Below, in pieces: positions 1 to 8,302 of a DNA stretch of 64,000 nt. Under the pieces are notes generated by a model. The model ran no database searches. It was not told the origin of the DNA and worked only from the letters and a program-made list of their open reading frames with translations. The stretch is taken from the NCBI RefSeq assembly GCF_037646455.1, contig NZ_JBBIXN010000003.1, positions 62,001 through 126,000 of the forward strand, read 5' to 3'. Both the position numbers and the translations under genes were made by a program. How positions within the stretch are numbered: the first letter of the stretch is position 1; the number at the start of each line of letters is the position of its first letter. Origin of the DNA: Draconibacterium mangrovi_A (GTDB lineage Bacteria; Bacteroidota; Bacteroidia; Bacteroidales; Prolixibacteraceae).

Positions 1-1203
1 CAAATCGTTGTGCCCTTTCACTTTTCGGTTCAGTTTTTCAATGGAAGAGTTACATTGTTGGACTGCATCCGGCGCATCCAGAATTTCACACAATTTACGG
101 GCATCTTCCAGCGCCCAGAGCAGTAGTGCACGGTAACCGGCTTCCACACCTTCTGCGTTTGGAGTAGAAGGCCAATCCAAAAAACGAAAACGGCTTAAGG
201 TTTCCGTGCCGTCATCTTCTATTTTTGAATCGATCAGGTCAATCAGACCCACAATATAATCCCGGTGTTGTTTCAGGTAATTCAAGTCACCATTTTGCAT
301 GTACCAGTCGTGGTGAATAATAAGGTACCACATCGAGTAGGAACTCATGCCGTTCATCCAGCTCGGGAGCGGGTATTGTTCACAAGCCAAATCAAGGCTT
401 CGGGGAACGACTTCGTTGTAGCCAAAAACTTTTGTAATGGTTTTTAACTCCGGGTGAAAATCGCCCAGCCACACCAGCCGGTCGCGTTTAATACCATCCC
501 AAAGGTATTCCTGCATGTTCAAATGGGTAGTATAGGCACCGGTCATCCAGATTTTATTCAGTCGGTCGTCGCTGCTTTGAAAAGAACCGAGATAGGGGAT
601 GTCGCGGTAACGCAAAATGGCACTGGCTTCTTTCAGGTTGATGGTAGTATTGGGCTGCAACAGATCAATGCGAACAAAGCGAAAACCGGTGTTCCCAATT
701 TCAATAAGCCCTGTACGCGGTATTTCCATTACAATGTCCCGCTTGGCATGGTCGTCGGTTGAGAAACCCATTAACCAGTCTGAGTTAAATGTCTGGCTGT
801 TTGCTTCTCCGACCGATTCCCCAAAACGGATCCGGACCAGCGAAGGTTCGCGGCGCGAGGAACCTCCCATCACCAGTTGTAGTCCCCCGTGAAGTTCTTT
901 CCCATAATCAAGCAAAATGGAAGCCGTGTCATTATCCGTGCTTTTCATGGAGCAAAAGATCTTTCGTTGACTCATTTCCGACTGGCTGTTTCCCATTTTC
1001 AACAACACTTCAGTATTGCTGATAAGTTCTCCGCTCTGATCGGATATCCACATAACACGTTGCGGAGAAATAAAAACACGTGTCAATTCATCTTTTCTGG
1101 CAAGGTCTTCATATTCAGGCCCAAATACGGGCGGTAATTGTCCGAAACAGTTTGTCTGCAGCAGAACTGTAAATACTAAAGCGAATATTATTCCTGATTT
1201 CAT
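1..1203 (-). CDS. GH78-type alpha-L-rhamnosidase-like protein (3' end outside window)
   Basis: Only the first 401 codons are present; the gene runs off the window start. The ATG at 1203-1201 opens a signal peptide (residues 1-21, ending FGQ), so the product is exported. An N-terminal beta-rich part (about 30-200) is followed by the start of an (alpha/alpha)6 barrel. The segment near residues 235-250 (WDGIKRDR, then WLGD) is the signature of family 78 rhamnosidases, where the acidic residues of DG..RD take part in catalysis. The likely role is release of terminal rhamnose from plant or algal polysaccharide or pectin. It lies 28 bp downstream of the CE15 esterase on the same strand, so the two probably form one transcript. 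Family membership is fairly sure; substrate is inference. Confidence 0.8.
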   Translation of the reverse strand, partial: MKSGIIFALVFTVLLQTNCFGQLPPVFGPEYEDLARKDELTRVFISPQRVMWISDQSGELISNTEVLLKMGNSQSEMSQRKIFCSMKSTDNDTASILLDYGKELHGGLQLVMGGSSRREPSLVRIRFGESVGEANSQTFNSDWLMGFSTDDHAKRDIVMEIPRTGLIEIGNTGFRFVRIDLLQPNTTINLKEASAILRYRDIPYLGSFQSSDDRLNKIWMTGAYTTHLNMQEYLWDGIKRDRLVWLGDFHPELKTITKVFGYNEVVPRSLDLACEQYPLPSWMNGMSSYSMWYLIIHHDWYMQNGDLNYLKQHRDYIVGLIDLIDSKIEDDGTETLSRFRFLDWPSTPNAEGVEAGYRALLLWALEDARKLCEILDAPDAVQQCNSSIEKLNRKVKGHNDL

Positions 1204-1231
1204 CGGTAGATTTGATTTGTCAGTCGATTTG

Positions 1232-2527
1232 TTACTTGGTTTTTGAAAAATGCATGTCCATAAATTGTAGGAAAATATGGTAATCGCCGGGCATGGCTCC
1301 ATGTCCTCCTTCGTGCATAAAATAGCCCAGATCGTGCAGGATCGGAACATTGGCAGCCGGCATCGTCTCGGTTCCCAATCCTTTCTTTCCAAGTAGTTCA
1401 TAAACGGGCTCAGCCGCCACTGCTGCCAGGAACTCACCTTTCGGATCCGACCAGTTGTCAGCCGTTCCCGTTTGCAGCAAAAGCGGTCGGGGAGCCATCA
1501 AAGCAACTAACATGTGCGCATCCACCGGCGACTGACCGGGATCATCGCCATATTTTGCCCGGTTTCCGCAGAACTGGTAAAAAAACCTCGTTGAATCGGT
1601 CATGTGTTTGATCGTCTCTCCATATTCTCGCCTCGAAATCGCTGCTCCTCCTTCACCCGAACAACTGGCAATGACCATCCCGAAACGCGGATCGTGTGCG
1701 CCGGCCCACAAAACCGTTTTTCCTAAACGGGAAATACCAAAAAGGGCTACCTTTTTTGAATCGATCCCGCTGTCCGTTTCCATGTAATCCATGGTGCAGC
1801 TAAGTCCCCAGGCCCAGGCAGCTATGGCGCCCCATTCATCAGGAGCAGGATATTTTGTTTCTTTCTTCAGGTGATAGCCTCTGATGCCATAAGAAATGCC
1901 TTTTGCAAAATCGGGCTCGATATCGCCGTAATATATTGTGGCAAATCCATAGCCTGCAGCGATGAATTTTTCTGCATCCATCCTTCCGAATGTCATTCCA
2001 TTGGGTACCGGGACTTTCTTTCCCTCGCGGCCCCACATCATACCTTTTCGTACACCCGGATCATCCACTGTCACTTGATTAGGAACAAAACTGATATTTA
2101 AAAACAAAGGAACAGGTCCTTTGGAATCGGAAGGAAGATAAATCAGCAGGTCGGCTTTATGGTCAGAAGTGTCGTTTGTAAAGTAGAGGGTTACCTGCTT
2201 TCGGATTGCCTGACCATTGAAGGCTGGCGTTCCGGTATCAAATACTTTAAAGCTGACTTCGCTCCGGTCCGGTGTTTTCCCAAATTGGTGTTCCTCGAAT
2301 AAACGTACAATCTCGGGTCTTCTCGAGGAATACCAAGTCTCTGCATCACTCACTTTTTGCCCTTTCGACAGGGTAAGCGGATCGGGCAAGGTGTACGGCT
2401 TAACAAGTGCTTCATCATAATTGACCGGAATTCCGGCAACCTTTTCAACGGCATCCTGAGCTGTACTTTTATGGGAGCCAAATATTGATACGAGTAATAA
2501 AAAGGGAATAAAAAGTTTCGGTTTCAT
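1232..2527 (-). CDS. CE15 family 4-O-methyl-glucuronoyl methylesterase-like hydrolase
   Basis: This is a secreted alpha/beta hydrolase of 431 residues with a signal peptide (1-23, ending TAQ). The nucleophile elbow GISRLGK at 264-270 puts the serine at 266 and matches the G-C/I-S-R-x-G-K motif of glucuronoyl esterases, which cut ester bonds between lignin alcohols and glucuronoxylan. SGEGGAA follows at 290-296 and HEGGHG at 405-410, making His409 the likely catalytic histidine. The position where fungal enzymes carry the catalytic Glu (ESGxGG) appears to be Cys289 here, and Asp336 (PVDAHML) may take over, as reported for some bacterial members. It sits directly upstream of the GH78-like gene, suggesting cooperation on decorated hemicellulose or pectin. 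Confidence 0.85.
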   Translation of the reverse strand: MKPKLFIPFLLLVSIFGSHKSTAQDAVEKVAGIPVNYDEALVKPYTLPDPLTLSKGQKVSDAETWYSSRRPEIVRLFEEHQFGKTPDRSEVSFKVFDTGTPAFNGQAIRKQVTLYFTNDTSDHKADLLIYLPSDSKGPVPLFLNISFVPNQVTVDDPGVRKGMMWGREGKKVPVPNGMTFGRMDAEKFIAAGYGFATIYYGDIEPDFAKGISYGIRGYHLKKETKYPAPDEWGAIAAWAWGLSCTMDYMETDSGIDSKKVALFGISRLGKTVLWAGAHDPRFGMVIASCSGEGGAAISRREYGETIKHMTDSTRFFYQFCGNRAKYGDDPGQSPVDAHMLVALMAPRPLLLQTGTADNWSDPKGEFLAAVAAEPVYELLGKKGLGTETMPAANVPILHDLGYFMHEGGHGAMPGDYHIFLQFMDMHFSKTK

Positions 2528-2686
2528 TTTTGAAAGTTTAGTTGGATCACCTGGTTGAATTTCCTTATCGATTTAGTTGCCTGTAATTTACAAAATTTAG
2601 GGGGAGGTGATCATTCTTGCAGCCACAAATTTCGCCTGATGCGCTGTGCGGAACTTATTTTTTATAAACGCACATTAAATATCCGT
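2528..2686. other. intergenic gap between CE15 gene and MG2/plug protein gene
   Basis: These 159 bp hold no convincing gene, hairpin terminator or exact TAnnTTTG box by eye. The CE15 gene start is at 2527, so its promoter would be expected here, but I could not pick it out. Confidence 0.4.
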
Positions 2687-5080
2687 TTAAAAATCGTCTG
2701 CAGCCCGATCTTTTTCATTCACCGTAAATTCTGCTTCACCCAGGCAAATCTTACCGGTTTCAGTAATTCCTTCGATAAATATTTTATAATCGGTACTGTT
2801 GTCGCAGGTATAAAAAGATATGTGGGCTTTCCTGCGATCAAGCTTGAGTGAAGGATTCCAGTATAAAGTGGTGCGTTTGTCCGGAATTTCGGAATGAATA
2901 TTTTCGCTGGTATATTTAGGAGAATAGAACTCCCGGTAGCTCGAAAACCCTTTAATCCGTCTCACTAAAGTCCCTTTAAGAACAAATGGAGAAGGAGCAT
3001 ATTCACCCCCTCGTTTCAGGATAATATTTACAGCACCATCTCTTCCGCTCATCCCAAAAATGGCAGCTCCGGCATGTTTTATAATATCCACTCTTTCAAT
3101 CGATTCCATAGGAATGGATGTTACAGGGTCAAACATCGAATCTCTTCCGACAACTTCAATCCCATCGATAAGATATACTCCTCCAAATCCACCGGGAACC
3201 CGGCCTTTCAGGTATTCTATAATATTAGGATAGGCATAAGCATTATCAGTCATCGTATATGAGTAAGTGGGTTCGCCATAGATTTTAATTTTACCATTAT
3301 TTTCTTCTACCGGTTTATCGGCAATTACATTTATGTCTTCCAATAGATGAGTATAACGATCAGGGAAAAACTCTTTTAGCTCCAATTCATTTTTATATTT
3401 TCTTTGAAGCATAGAAATCGGTGCGCTTGAGAAAGTTCTGCTCATTAATAGTTCAGAAGCTGTCAATTCAGGAGAAGCAAATTGTAGGTTGTTTAAGGTG
3501 ATGGTTGTGTTTGGTCTGTTTTTACGATTGGTTCCCTGGACAATGACAGTGGCCGAATCGTAAAATTGCACATTCTTGAATGTGTAGCGGCCCAATGAAT
3601 CGGTTGGGGTAAAAGTCATAAATTCATTTTCAGCGCTGAAAACACTTAGCATGACGCTGGCATCGTTTAACCTTTTTGTCTGATAATAATTTTTAACGAT
3701 TCCACTTAGTCTTAATCCCAGTTGCGTTTCAAAATCCGGTATTGTGTATTTTCCCGATAACGAATTCCAGACATAGTTACTCCAGCCGTGGGTGAGCATT
3801 AAGAGGTTGAGCTTTTGTGCCGATGAGATCTTTGGATCATCGCTAAAATAACCGGCAGGATTGGCAATGTATCCTTTTAGTTCAGAGTCAACCAGCAGGT
3901 ACGAATTAATGTTTTGAGTTACACCGGTGGAAGGAATTGTACTATTTTCGATAACTGTGACAGAAATATTTACGTTTTCGTTTGAATGGATATTTTTATT
4001 GCCGGTAACTTCAATTTCTACTTTTTCACGAGGATTGAACTGCGACTTATTCAGTTTTAATTCGAGCGGCACATTATCTGAATTATCAACAAAAACAAGA
4101 CGTTCAGAAATTGGCACTAAATTTTGGTCCAAAAGAACCAGTCGATTAATGCCCGTTTTTAACAGTTCTTTTTTTATCGAAACTGTTTTTTCGGAATCAC
4201 ATGTTCCAATGTCGGCAACAGAAGTCAATGAACTTCGGTGCATTGAGGCCACGGAATAAGTTTCGTTGTTGCCTGGATTATTTGACATGACAACCAACTC
4301 AACACCATTTTTATTTTGTCGCGTGACCATCAATTTAATTCCGCTGCTCCTGATCTCGGGGAAAGTATACTCAACATTAGTATATCCATCAATTTCAAGC
4401 GTGTATGTTTCATTTTGATCGGGAACGAAGTGAATGATGCCCATTCCGTCGTACAACGAAGAAAACTTCAATAGTTCTTCACTTTTGCTATTGAACAGAC
4501 TACCATTAATATTAACAATTTTACCCGCATCATCAGTAGCTTTAAAAGCCATCTGGTTGTATTTGTCGGCTAGCAGAAATCCACCTTCGGGAAGGAGATC
4601 GATATTTACTTTGGTGATCATTGGTTGCTGATGCTCAAAAATAACCTGGTTTTTTATCCGGGAAATTCTCAGTGATTTTGAAAAGATCAGATCATCGCCG
4701 TAAGCTCCCAGTAAATCGGTGTAGGCCCGAATCAGGTAAGTACCGGCTTTTGAGCTTGAATCATCAAGTATTAGCTGTCCGGGACAAAATCCTTGCTCAA
4801 TGGGAAATATTTCTTTTTGTACAATGTTGGCAGCACTATCTGCTAACTCGACGTATAAATTACAGTCGGTTTTTATTGGATGGTGCAATTGCGGATGAAG
4901 CAGATAAGCTGCAAACCAAATCGTATCTCCGTTGAAATAGTATTCGCGATCGGTATGGAGGTAAAGCTTTTGAAAAAGTGGAACAAATTGTTGTTTCTGA
5001 TTAAATGTGTTTTCGTTTTGGGCAAAAAGATTTAACGACAGTATTGTCAGCAAAAATGGGAGCAGGTTTTTTGGTTGCAT
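2687..5080 (-). CDS. large exported MG2-like protein with C-terminal TonB plug domain
   Basis: The preferred start is the ATG at 5080: it opens directly into a signal peptide (MQPKNLLPFL..., ending LFAQ), whereas an upstream in-frame ATG at 5140 would add 20 polar residues. The mature protein starts with a macroglobulin-like MG2 region (LYLHTDREYYFNGDTIWFAA and following), continues through several beta-sandwich segments, and near residues 607-693 carries a TonB-receptor plug-like domain (YLIDGIEV, then SIERVDI and IFGMSGRDGAVNI). No 22-strand barrel follows; the protein ends about 100 residues later. Proteins of this build are common in Bacteroidota and poorly characterised. It stands alone upstream of secreted enzymes. 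Domain identity is fairly sure; role in envelope transport or adhesion is inference. Confidence 0.75.
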   Translation of the reverse strand: MQPKNLLPFLLTILSLNLFAQNENTFNQKQQFVPLFQKLYLHTDREYYFNGDTIWFAAYLLHPQLHHPIKTDCNLYVELADSAANIVQKEIFPIEQGFCPGQLILDDSSSKAGTYLIRAYTDLLGAYGDDLIFSKSLRISRIKNQVIFEHQQPMITKVNIDLLPEGGFLLADKYNQMAFKATDDAGKIVNINGSLFNSKSEELLKFSSLYDGMGIIHFVPDQNETYTLEIDGYTNVEYTFPEIRSSGIKLMVTRQNKNGVELVVMSNNPGNNETYSVASMHRSSLTSVADIGTCDSEKTVSIKKELLKTGINRLVLLDQNLVPISERLVFVDNSDNVPLELKLNKSQFNPREKVEIEVTGNKNIHSNENVNISVTVIENSTIPSTGVTQNINSYLLVDSELKGYIANPAGYFSDDPKISSAQKLNLLMLTHGWSNYVWNSLSGKYTIPDFETQLGLRLSGIVKNYYQTKRLNDASVMLSVFSAENEFMTFTPTDSLGRYTFKNVQFYDSATVIVQGTNRKNRPNTTITLNNLQFASPELTASELLMSRTFSSAPISMLQRKYKNELELKEFFPDRYTHLLEDINVIADKPVEENNGKIKIYGEPTYSYTMTDNAYAYPNIIEYLKGRVPGGFGGVYLIDGIEVVGRDSMFDPVTSIPMESIERVDIIKHAGAAIFGMSGRDGAVNIILKRGGEYAPSPFVLKGTLVRRIKGFSSYREFYSPKYTSENIHSEIPDKRTTLYWNPSLKLDRRKAHISFYTCDNSTDYKIFIEGITETGKICLGEAEFTVNEKDRAADDF

Positions 5081-5308
5081 TTTTCTTAATTTAATCACCT
5101 GACTATCAGTAAAGATATCGCCAATTTTTAATTTGTCCAACTGTTGTGCCGCTTCATTTGCAGTGGGTGACCAGATTTAAAAATTAAGGATCATTTTGCC
5201 AATTTTTTGCAGGGAGCCAGAAAACGTTAATGATCAATCGGATTTGATGTTACAACACGAAGTTAAACCGGGGATGAAAAATGAAATGTGGTATGCTAAG
5301 GGTATTCG

Positions 5309-6076
5309 TTAAACTCCTCCTTCCAGCCAGCATTTAAAGTCTTTCACTTTTTCACGGGCCACCAAAAAATCGTCATCGTTCGGATTTTTTACTTTTAATT
5401 TCAGGCGCGAGTTGCTGTAAGTCACCACATCGGTAATCGACTTTAAGGCGACAAGGTATTTTCGGTTGATCCTAAAAAATTGTGACGGATCCACCATGCC
5501 CTCCACCAGTTCCAGGCTTTGATCGAGCAGGTAATCTTTGCCGTCGTTGAGCTTGGCGTACGTTCCTTTTTCAAAACTGTAGAAATACAAAATTTCGGTG
5601 GTTTCGATCACGCGCAGGTGTGTGCCGACTTTTACCAGGAAGCGCTCTTTATAATCTTGTTTTTTAAACGAGTCGATGATTTCCGTAAGAATTTCAGGCG
5701 AAATAGAAGTTGTTGTCGGTTTTGCAAGTTGCTCAAATTTAATAAGCGCCTTTTCCAATTCAGGGCGTTCGATGGGTTTCAGGAGATAGTCGACGCTGTT
5801 TACCTTAAAAGCCCTGATGGCGTATTCGTTGTACGCTGTAGTGAAGATCACAGGCGACTTGAAATCGATCTGATCGAAGATATCGAAACTCAGTCCATCA
5901 CCCAGCTGGATATCAAAAAAAGCAAGCTCGGGAGCTTCGTTGTTGCTCATCCAATCAACCACTGCTTTCACCGTGTCACACACAGCCAGAATTTCTGCAT
6001 TGGGTCTTAATGCCGAAATGTGTGCAGCCAGTTGTGCGGCAGCCAGTGGCTCGTCTTCAACAATCAGTACTTTCAT
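5309..6076 (-). CDS. LytTR-family response regulator
   Basis: This 255-residue cytoplasmic regulator has an N-terminal receiver domain (1-120) with the acidic pair ED at 7-8, phospho-acceptor Asp55 (FFDIQ) and the conserved TTAYNEYAIRAF segment with the KP motif (LLKPIE). A LytTR DNA-binding domain follows (about 145-250), recognised by RFLVKVG, the Y-F-Y-S-F-E-K-G strand and SQFFRINRKYLV. Such regulators bind DNA through beta strands and often control envelope or adhesion genes. The partner kinase is almost certainly the LytS-like protein encoded 250 bp upstream on the same strand (6327-7358). Confidence 0.92.
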   Translation of the reverse strand: MKVLIVEDEPLAAAQLAAHISALRPNAEILAVCDTVKAVVDWMSNNEAPELAFFDIQLGDGLSFDIFDQIDFKSPVIFTTAYNEYAIRAFKVNSVDYLLKPIERPELEKALIKFEQLAKPTTTSISPEILTEIIDSFKKQDYKERFLVKVGTHLRVIETTEILYFYSFEKGTYAKLNDGKDYLLDQSLELVEGMVDPSQFFRINRKYLVALKSITDVVTYSNSRLKLKVKNPNDDDFLVAREKVKDFKCWLEGGV

Positions 6077-6326
6077 AATCTAGCTTCGAGCTTTTATTAT
6101 TATTTACCCCCTGCTTTCATCAGCGCTTCTTCGAAGTCACCGACTCCAGCTGTCCCCCTCAACTGAGGTGGACAGTTGAGGCCGCAAGCTCCGGAATAAG
6201 GTGCGAGGCCGAAACGGGGGATATAAATTTTCAAATTAAATTTCCCAAACGTTCATTTTTTATGTGTTTCCAAACTTCAAACGTCCTGATACATCTCCTA
6301 AATCTATCCTTCGGTTCTTCATTCCC
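6077..6326. repeat. intergenic region with palindromic element between LytTR regulator and kinase
   Basis: The 250 bp between the two signalling genes are unusually long for a kinase-regulator pair. They contain an inverted repeat at 6150-6175 (CTGTCC...GGACAG, with CCTCA-AC-TGAGG inside), followed by a GC-rich tract to about 6222 that ends in a G-run (CGGGGG). The tract differs in composition from the AT-rich flanks and looks like an inserted short repeat element (inference). No open frame with coding character is seen. Confidence 0.45.
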
Positions 6327-7358
6327 TCAATCCTTCAGCTTTATTAACGGCAAACTCACTCTAAAATAGTGTGTATTTTTTGTTATTACCATTTCTTTTC
6401 CGGTGAGGTATTTGTAACGTCCGGCCAGGTTTTTTAGCCCGGTCTGACTAGGTGTTTCAATTGATTTTTTTGGCTGCAGGTTATTCTCAACCACCAGTTC
6501 GTAATCATCTGAAATGGCAATAACGATCTTCAGCGGATTGGCCATCGACATTTCGTTGTGTTTTATTGCATTTTCGACAAGCGATTGGAGCGAAAGCGGA
6601 ATCACCTTGCCATCAATTTTTTGGTTGGCAATAATATCAACCTGCAATGCTTCACCAAAACGGATTTGTTGCAGATAAATGTATTTTTTTACAAAATCGA
6701 TTTCTTCTTTCAGCGAAACAATGTCGATATTTTTAAAATGCAGGAGGTCGCGGTAAAAGGTAGAAAGTTCACCTGTAAATGATTTGGCTTTTTCCATATC
6801 CAGATCGATGAGGCTGCGTAGCACATTGAGGCTGTTGAACAGAAAATGCGGGTTGATCTGATCCTGCAGAACTTTGTATTGTAGTGCCAGTGCTTCGCTT
6901 TTCACTTTTTCTTTTTGCCTCACTTCTTCGCGCCAGGCCTTAAAAAACGAAACGGCATAAATAATAGCGGCAATGATAATGAAAATGATGTATTCAGAAA
7001 TGATTGTGGCTTTATTCCAGGTCCAGAAATTTTCCCATTCCTGGTTGAGAATCACAATAAACCAAAACCAGTTTACAATAAAAATTACAATACTGGAATA
7101 AACGAGATGTACAAGAAGCGCGGTTAAAATGCTTTTTATCGGTTTTTGAATCCAGTCGATAAAACGGGATGCTACTTTATCGAAAAGCAGGCCATTTAGA
7201 AACAATGGAAACCCCAGCGAAATGGAATAACCGGCGTTCCACAAATAGGATTCGAGCGATTTATTCAGACTTGCACCCATCAGTAAACTCGTGACAATTC
7301 CGATCAGAATTGAAACAACAACAATGGTGGTAATTCGTATGGCAATTTTATTTCTCAA
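6327..7358 (-). CDS. LytS-like membrane histidine kinase (His_kinase family)
   Basis: This 343-residue sensor has four predicted membrane segments (about 8-28, 43-60, 78-103, 118-138), a short linker helix, and then the kinase motif QINPHFLFNSLN with the phospho-acceptor His171. A compact ATPase domain follows (LQSLVENAIKHN as the N box, TGLKNLAGRY near the end). This layout belongs to the LytS/YehU class that pairs with LytTR regulators, and such a regulator lies directly downstream. No large periplasmic sensor domain is present, so the signal may be sensed in or near the membrane (inference). Confidence 0.92.
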   Translation of the reverse strand: MRNKIAIRITTIVVVSILIGIVTSLLMGASLNKSLESYLWNAGYSISLGFPLFLNGLLFDKVASRFIDWIQKPIKSILTALLVHLVYSSIVIFIVNWFWFIVILNQEWENFWTWNKATIISEYIIFIIIAAIIYAVSFFKAWREEVRQKEKVKSEALALQYKVLQDQINPHFLFNSLNVLRSLIDLDMEKAKSFTGELSTFYRDLLHFKNIDIVSLKEEIDFVKKYIYLQQIRFGEALQVDIIANQKIDGKVIPLSLQSLVENAIKHNEMSMANPLKIVIAISDDYELVVENNLQPKKSIETPSQTGLKNLAGRYKYLTGKEMVITKNTHYFRVSLPLIKLKD

Positions 7359-7410
7359 GGGTGAAAGATTTTGCAGGTGACAAATTAGTAATTTTTATAG
7401 GAACTGAAAC

Positions 7411-7468
7411 ATGTAAAGAGACCGATGATGCATTTTCAGGGCTGCTGCATCAAAGATCTCTTTAACAT
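7411..7468 (-). terminator. long imperfect hairpin downstream of the TPR-like gene
   Basis: An inverted repeat brackets about 13 loop bases: left arm CATGTAAAGAGA...GATGATGCA, right arm TGCATCA...TCTCTTTAACATG. It overlaps the end of the 7472-8113 gene and precedes the kinase gene. No clear T-run follows on the minus strand, so it may be a structured 3' end or processing site rather than a simple terminator. Confidence 0.4.
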
Positions 7469-7471
7469 GGC

Positions 7472-8113
7472 TTAATTGTTTTCAACTTCGCTGCACTGGC
7501 TTAACAATTCTTTGTTGTGATGCGCTCCCCAGGTTGGTTGCAGCGGATCCGTTTGCACCTGGCTTTCAAACATTGAGGCAGCTTTCTCCAAATCGGGTTT
7601 GGCTTTTTCGGCACCTCCACCAAAAAACTTTGGTGTGTGGAAAGTGTTGCTTCCGCGTAAGTAGTATACCCTTGGGTTTTCAGGATTCAGTTTTTCGGCA
7701 ACAGCAATGGCTTCGGCAGCTTTTTGCGAATATTTTGCTCCTTTGCTTATGTCGGTAATTCTGATTTGGTACAACAAAGCCTGCAGTGCAAAAATCTCCG
7801 ATTCATCATCATGGCTTTTCATGATCTTGTCAACCAGTTGTTGTGCTTTGTCGAGCTGTATGTGTTTTGCATCGGCCTCCATGTTATCAAAAAAAGTGGA
7901 ACGAATACAGCAGTAAGCGGCGTAGTAATCGGGCAGCCATTTGTCGGCTTCGGCATTGGCTATGCGTTCGAACTGGTTGGCCAGCGCCTGTAATTCAATT
8001 GAAGAATTCAGCGTGTACAGTTTATCGATGTTTGTTTTCATGGTTTCTTCGTACTTCGAAGAAAAGGCTGTGGTAGCAATGGCTACAAAAAGGATGGTAA
8101 TAATTGTTTTCAT
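7472..8113 (-). CDS. exported TPR-like protein of unknown function
   Basis: The product has 213 residues with a short signal peptide (MKTIITILFVAIATTAFSS). The rest is alpha-helical with TPR-like pairs: Q-A-L-A-N-Q-F-E-R-I near 45, then KAQQLVDKIM, YSQKAAEAIAVAEKLNPENP and KPDLEKAASMFE. The P-E-N-P-R-V-Y-Y-L segment is typical of a repeat boundary. Proteins of this type are widespread in Bacteroidota and lack a known activity. It lies between the TonB receptor gene and the LytS-like kinase, all on the same strand, so regulation by the LytTR system is possible but unproven. Confidence 0.7.
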   Translation of the reverse strand: MKTIITILFVAIATTAFSSKYEETMKTNIDKLYTLNSSIELQALANQFERIANAEADKWLPDYYAAYCCIRSTFFDNMEADAKHIQLDKAQQLVDKIMKSHDDESEIFALQALLYQIRITDISKGAKYSQKAAEAIAVAEKLNPENPRVYYLRGSNTFHTPKFFGGGAEKAKPDLEKAASMFESQVQTDPLQPTWGAHHNKELLSQCSEVENN

Positions 8114-8233
8114 TTCGTTTGTTTTTAATTGTTATTGTGAATGATTTTCTGATTCAAATTTCTATGGAATTGTCGGCTCTTGAAATTGTTCCTTACTGAA
8201 CTGTTGATTTTGCAGGATGAATTGTTGTATTGA

Positions 8234-8295
8234 GTCATGCTGAACTTGTTTCAGCATCTTCTGAATGATAGATCCCGAAACAAGTTCGGGATGAC
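8234..8295. repeat. dispersed palindromic repeat (full-length copy)
   Basis: The element begins GTCATGCTGAACTTGTTTC and ends AACAAGTTCGGGATGAC, so it is bounded by GTCAT/ATGAC and each half carries AACTTGTTTC or its complement. A related half copy is at 35660-35692 and a diverged copy at 27508-27590. All three are intergenic. It resembles the REP-like repeats common in Bacteroidota genomes; no transposase is nearby. Confidence 0.6.
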
Positions 8296-8302
8296 GTTCT
8301 AA

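Noticed and set aside
1..2527. polysaccharide utilisation locus with SusC/SusD
   Set aside because: Degradative enzymes are present here and at 50829-60068, but no SusD-like gene or SusC-type receptor pair is found, so I do not call a PUL.
5519..6010. 163-codon frame antisense to the LytTR regulator
   Set aside because: Phe- and Arg-rich shadow of the receiver and LytTR domains.
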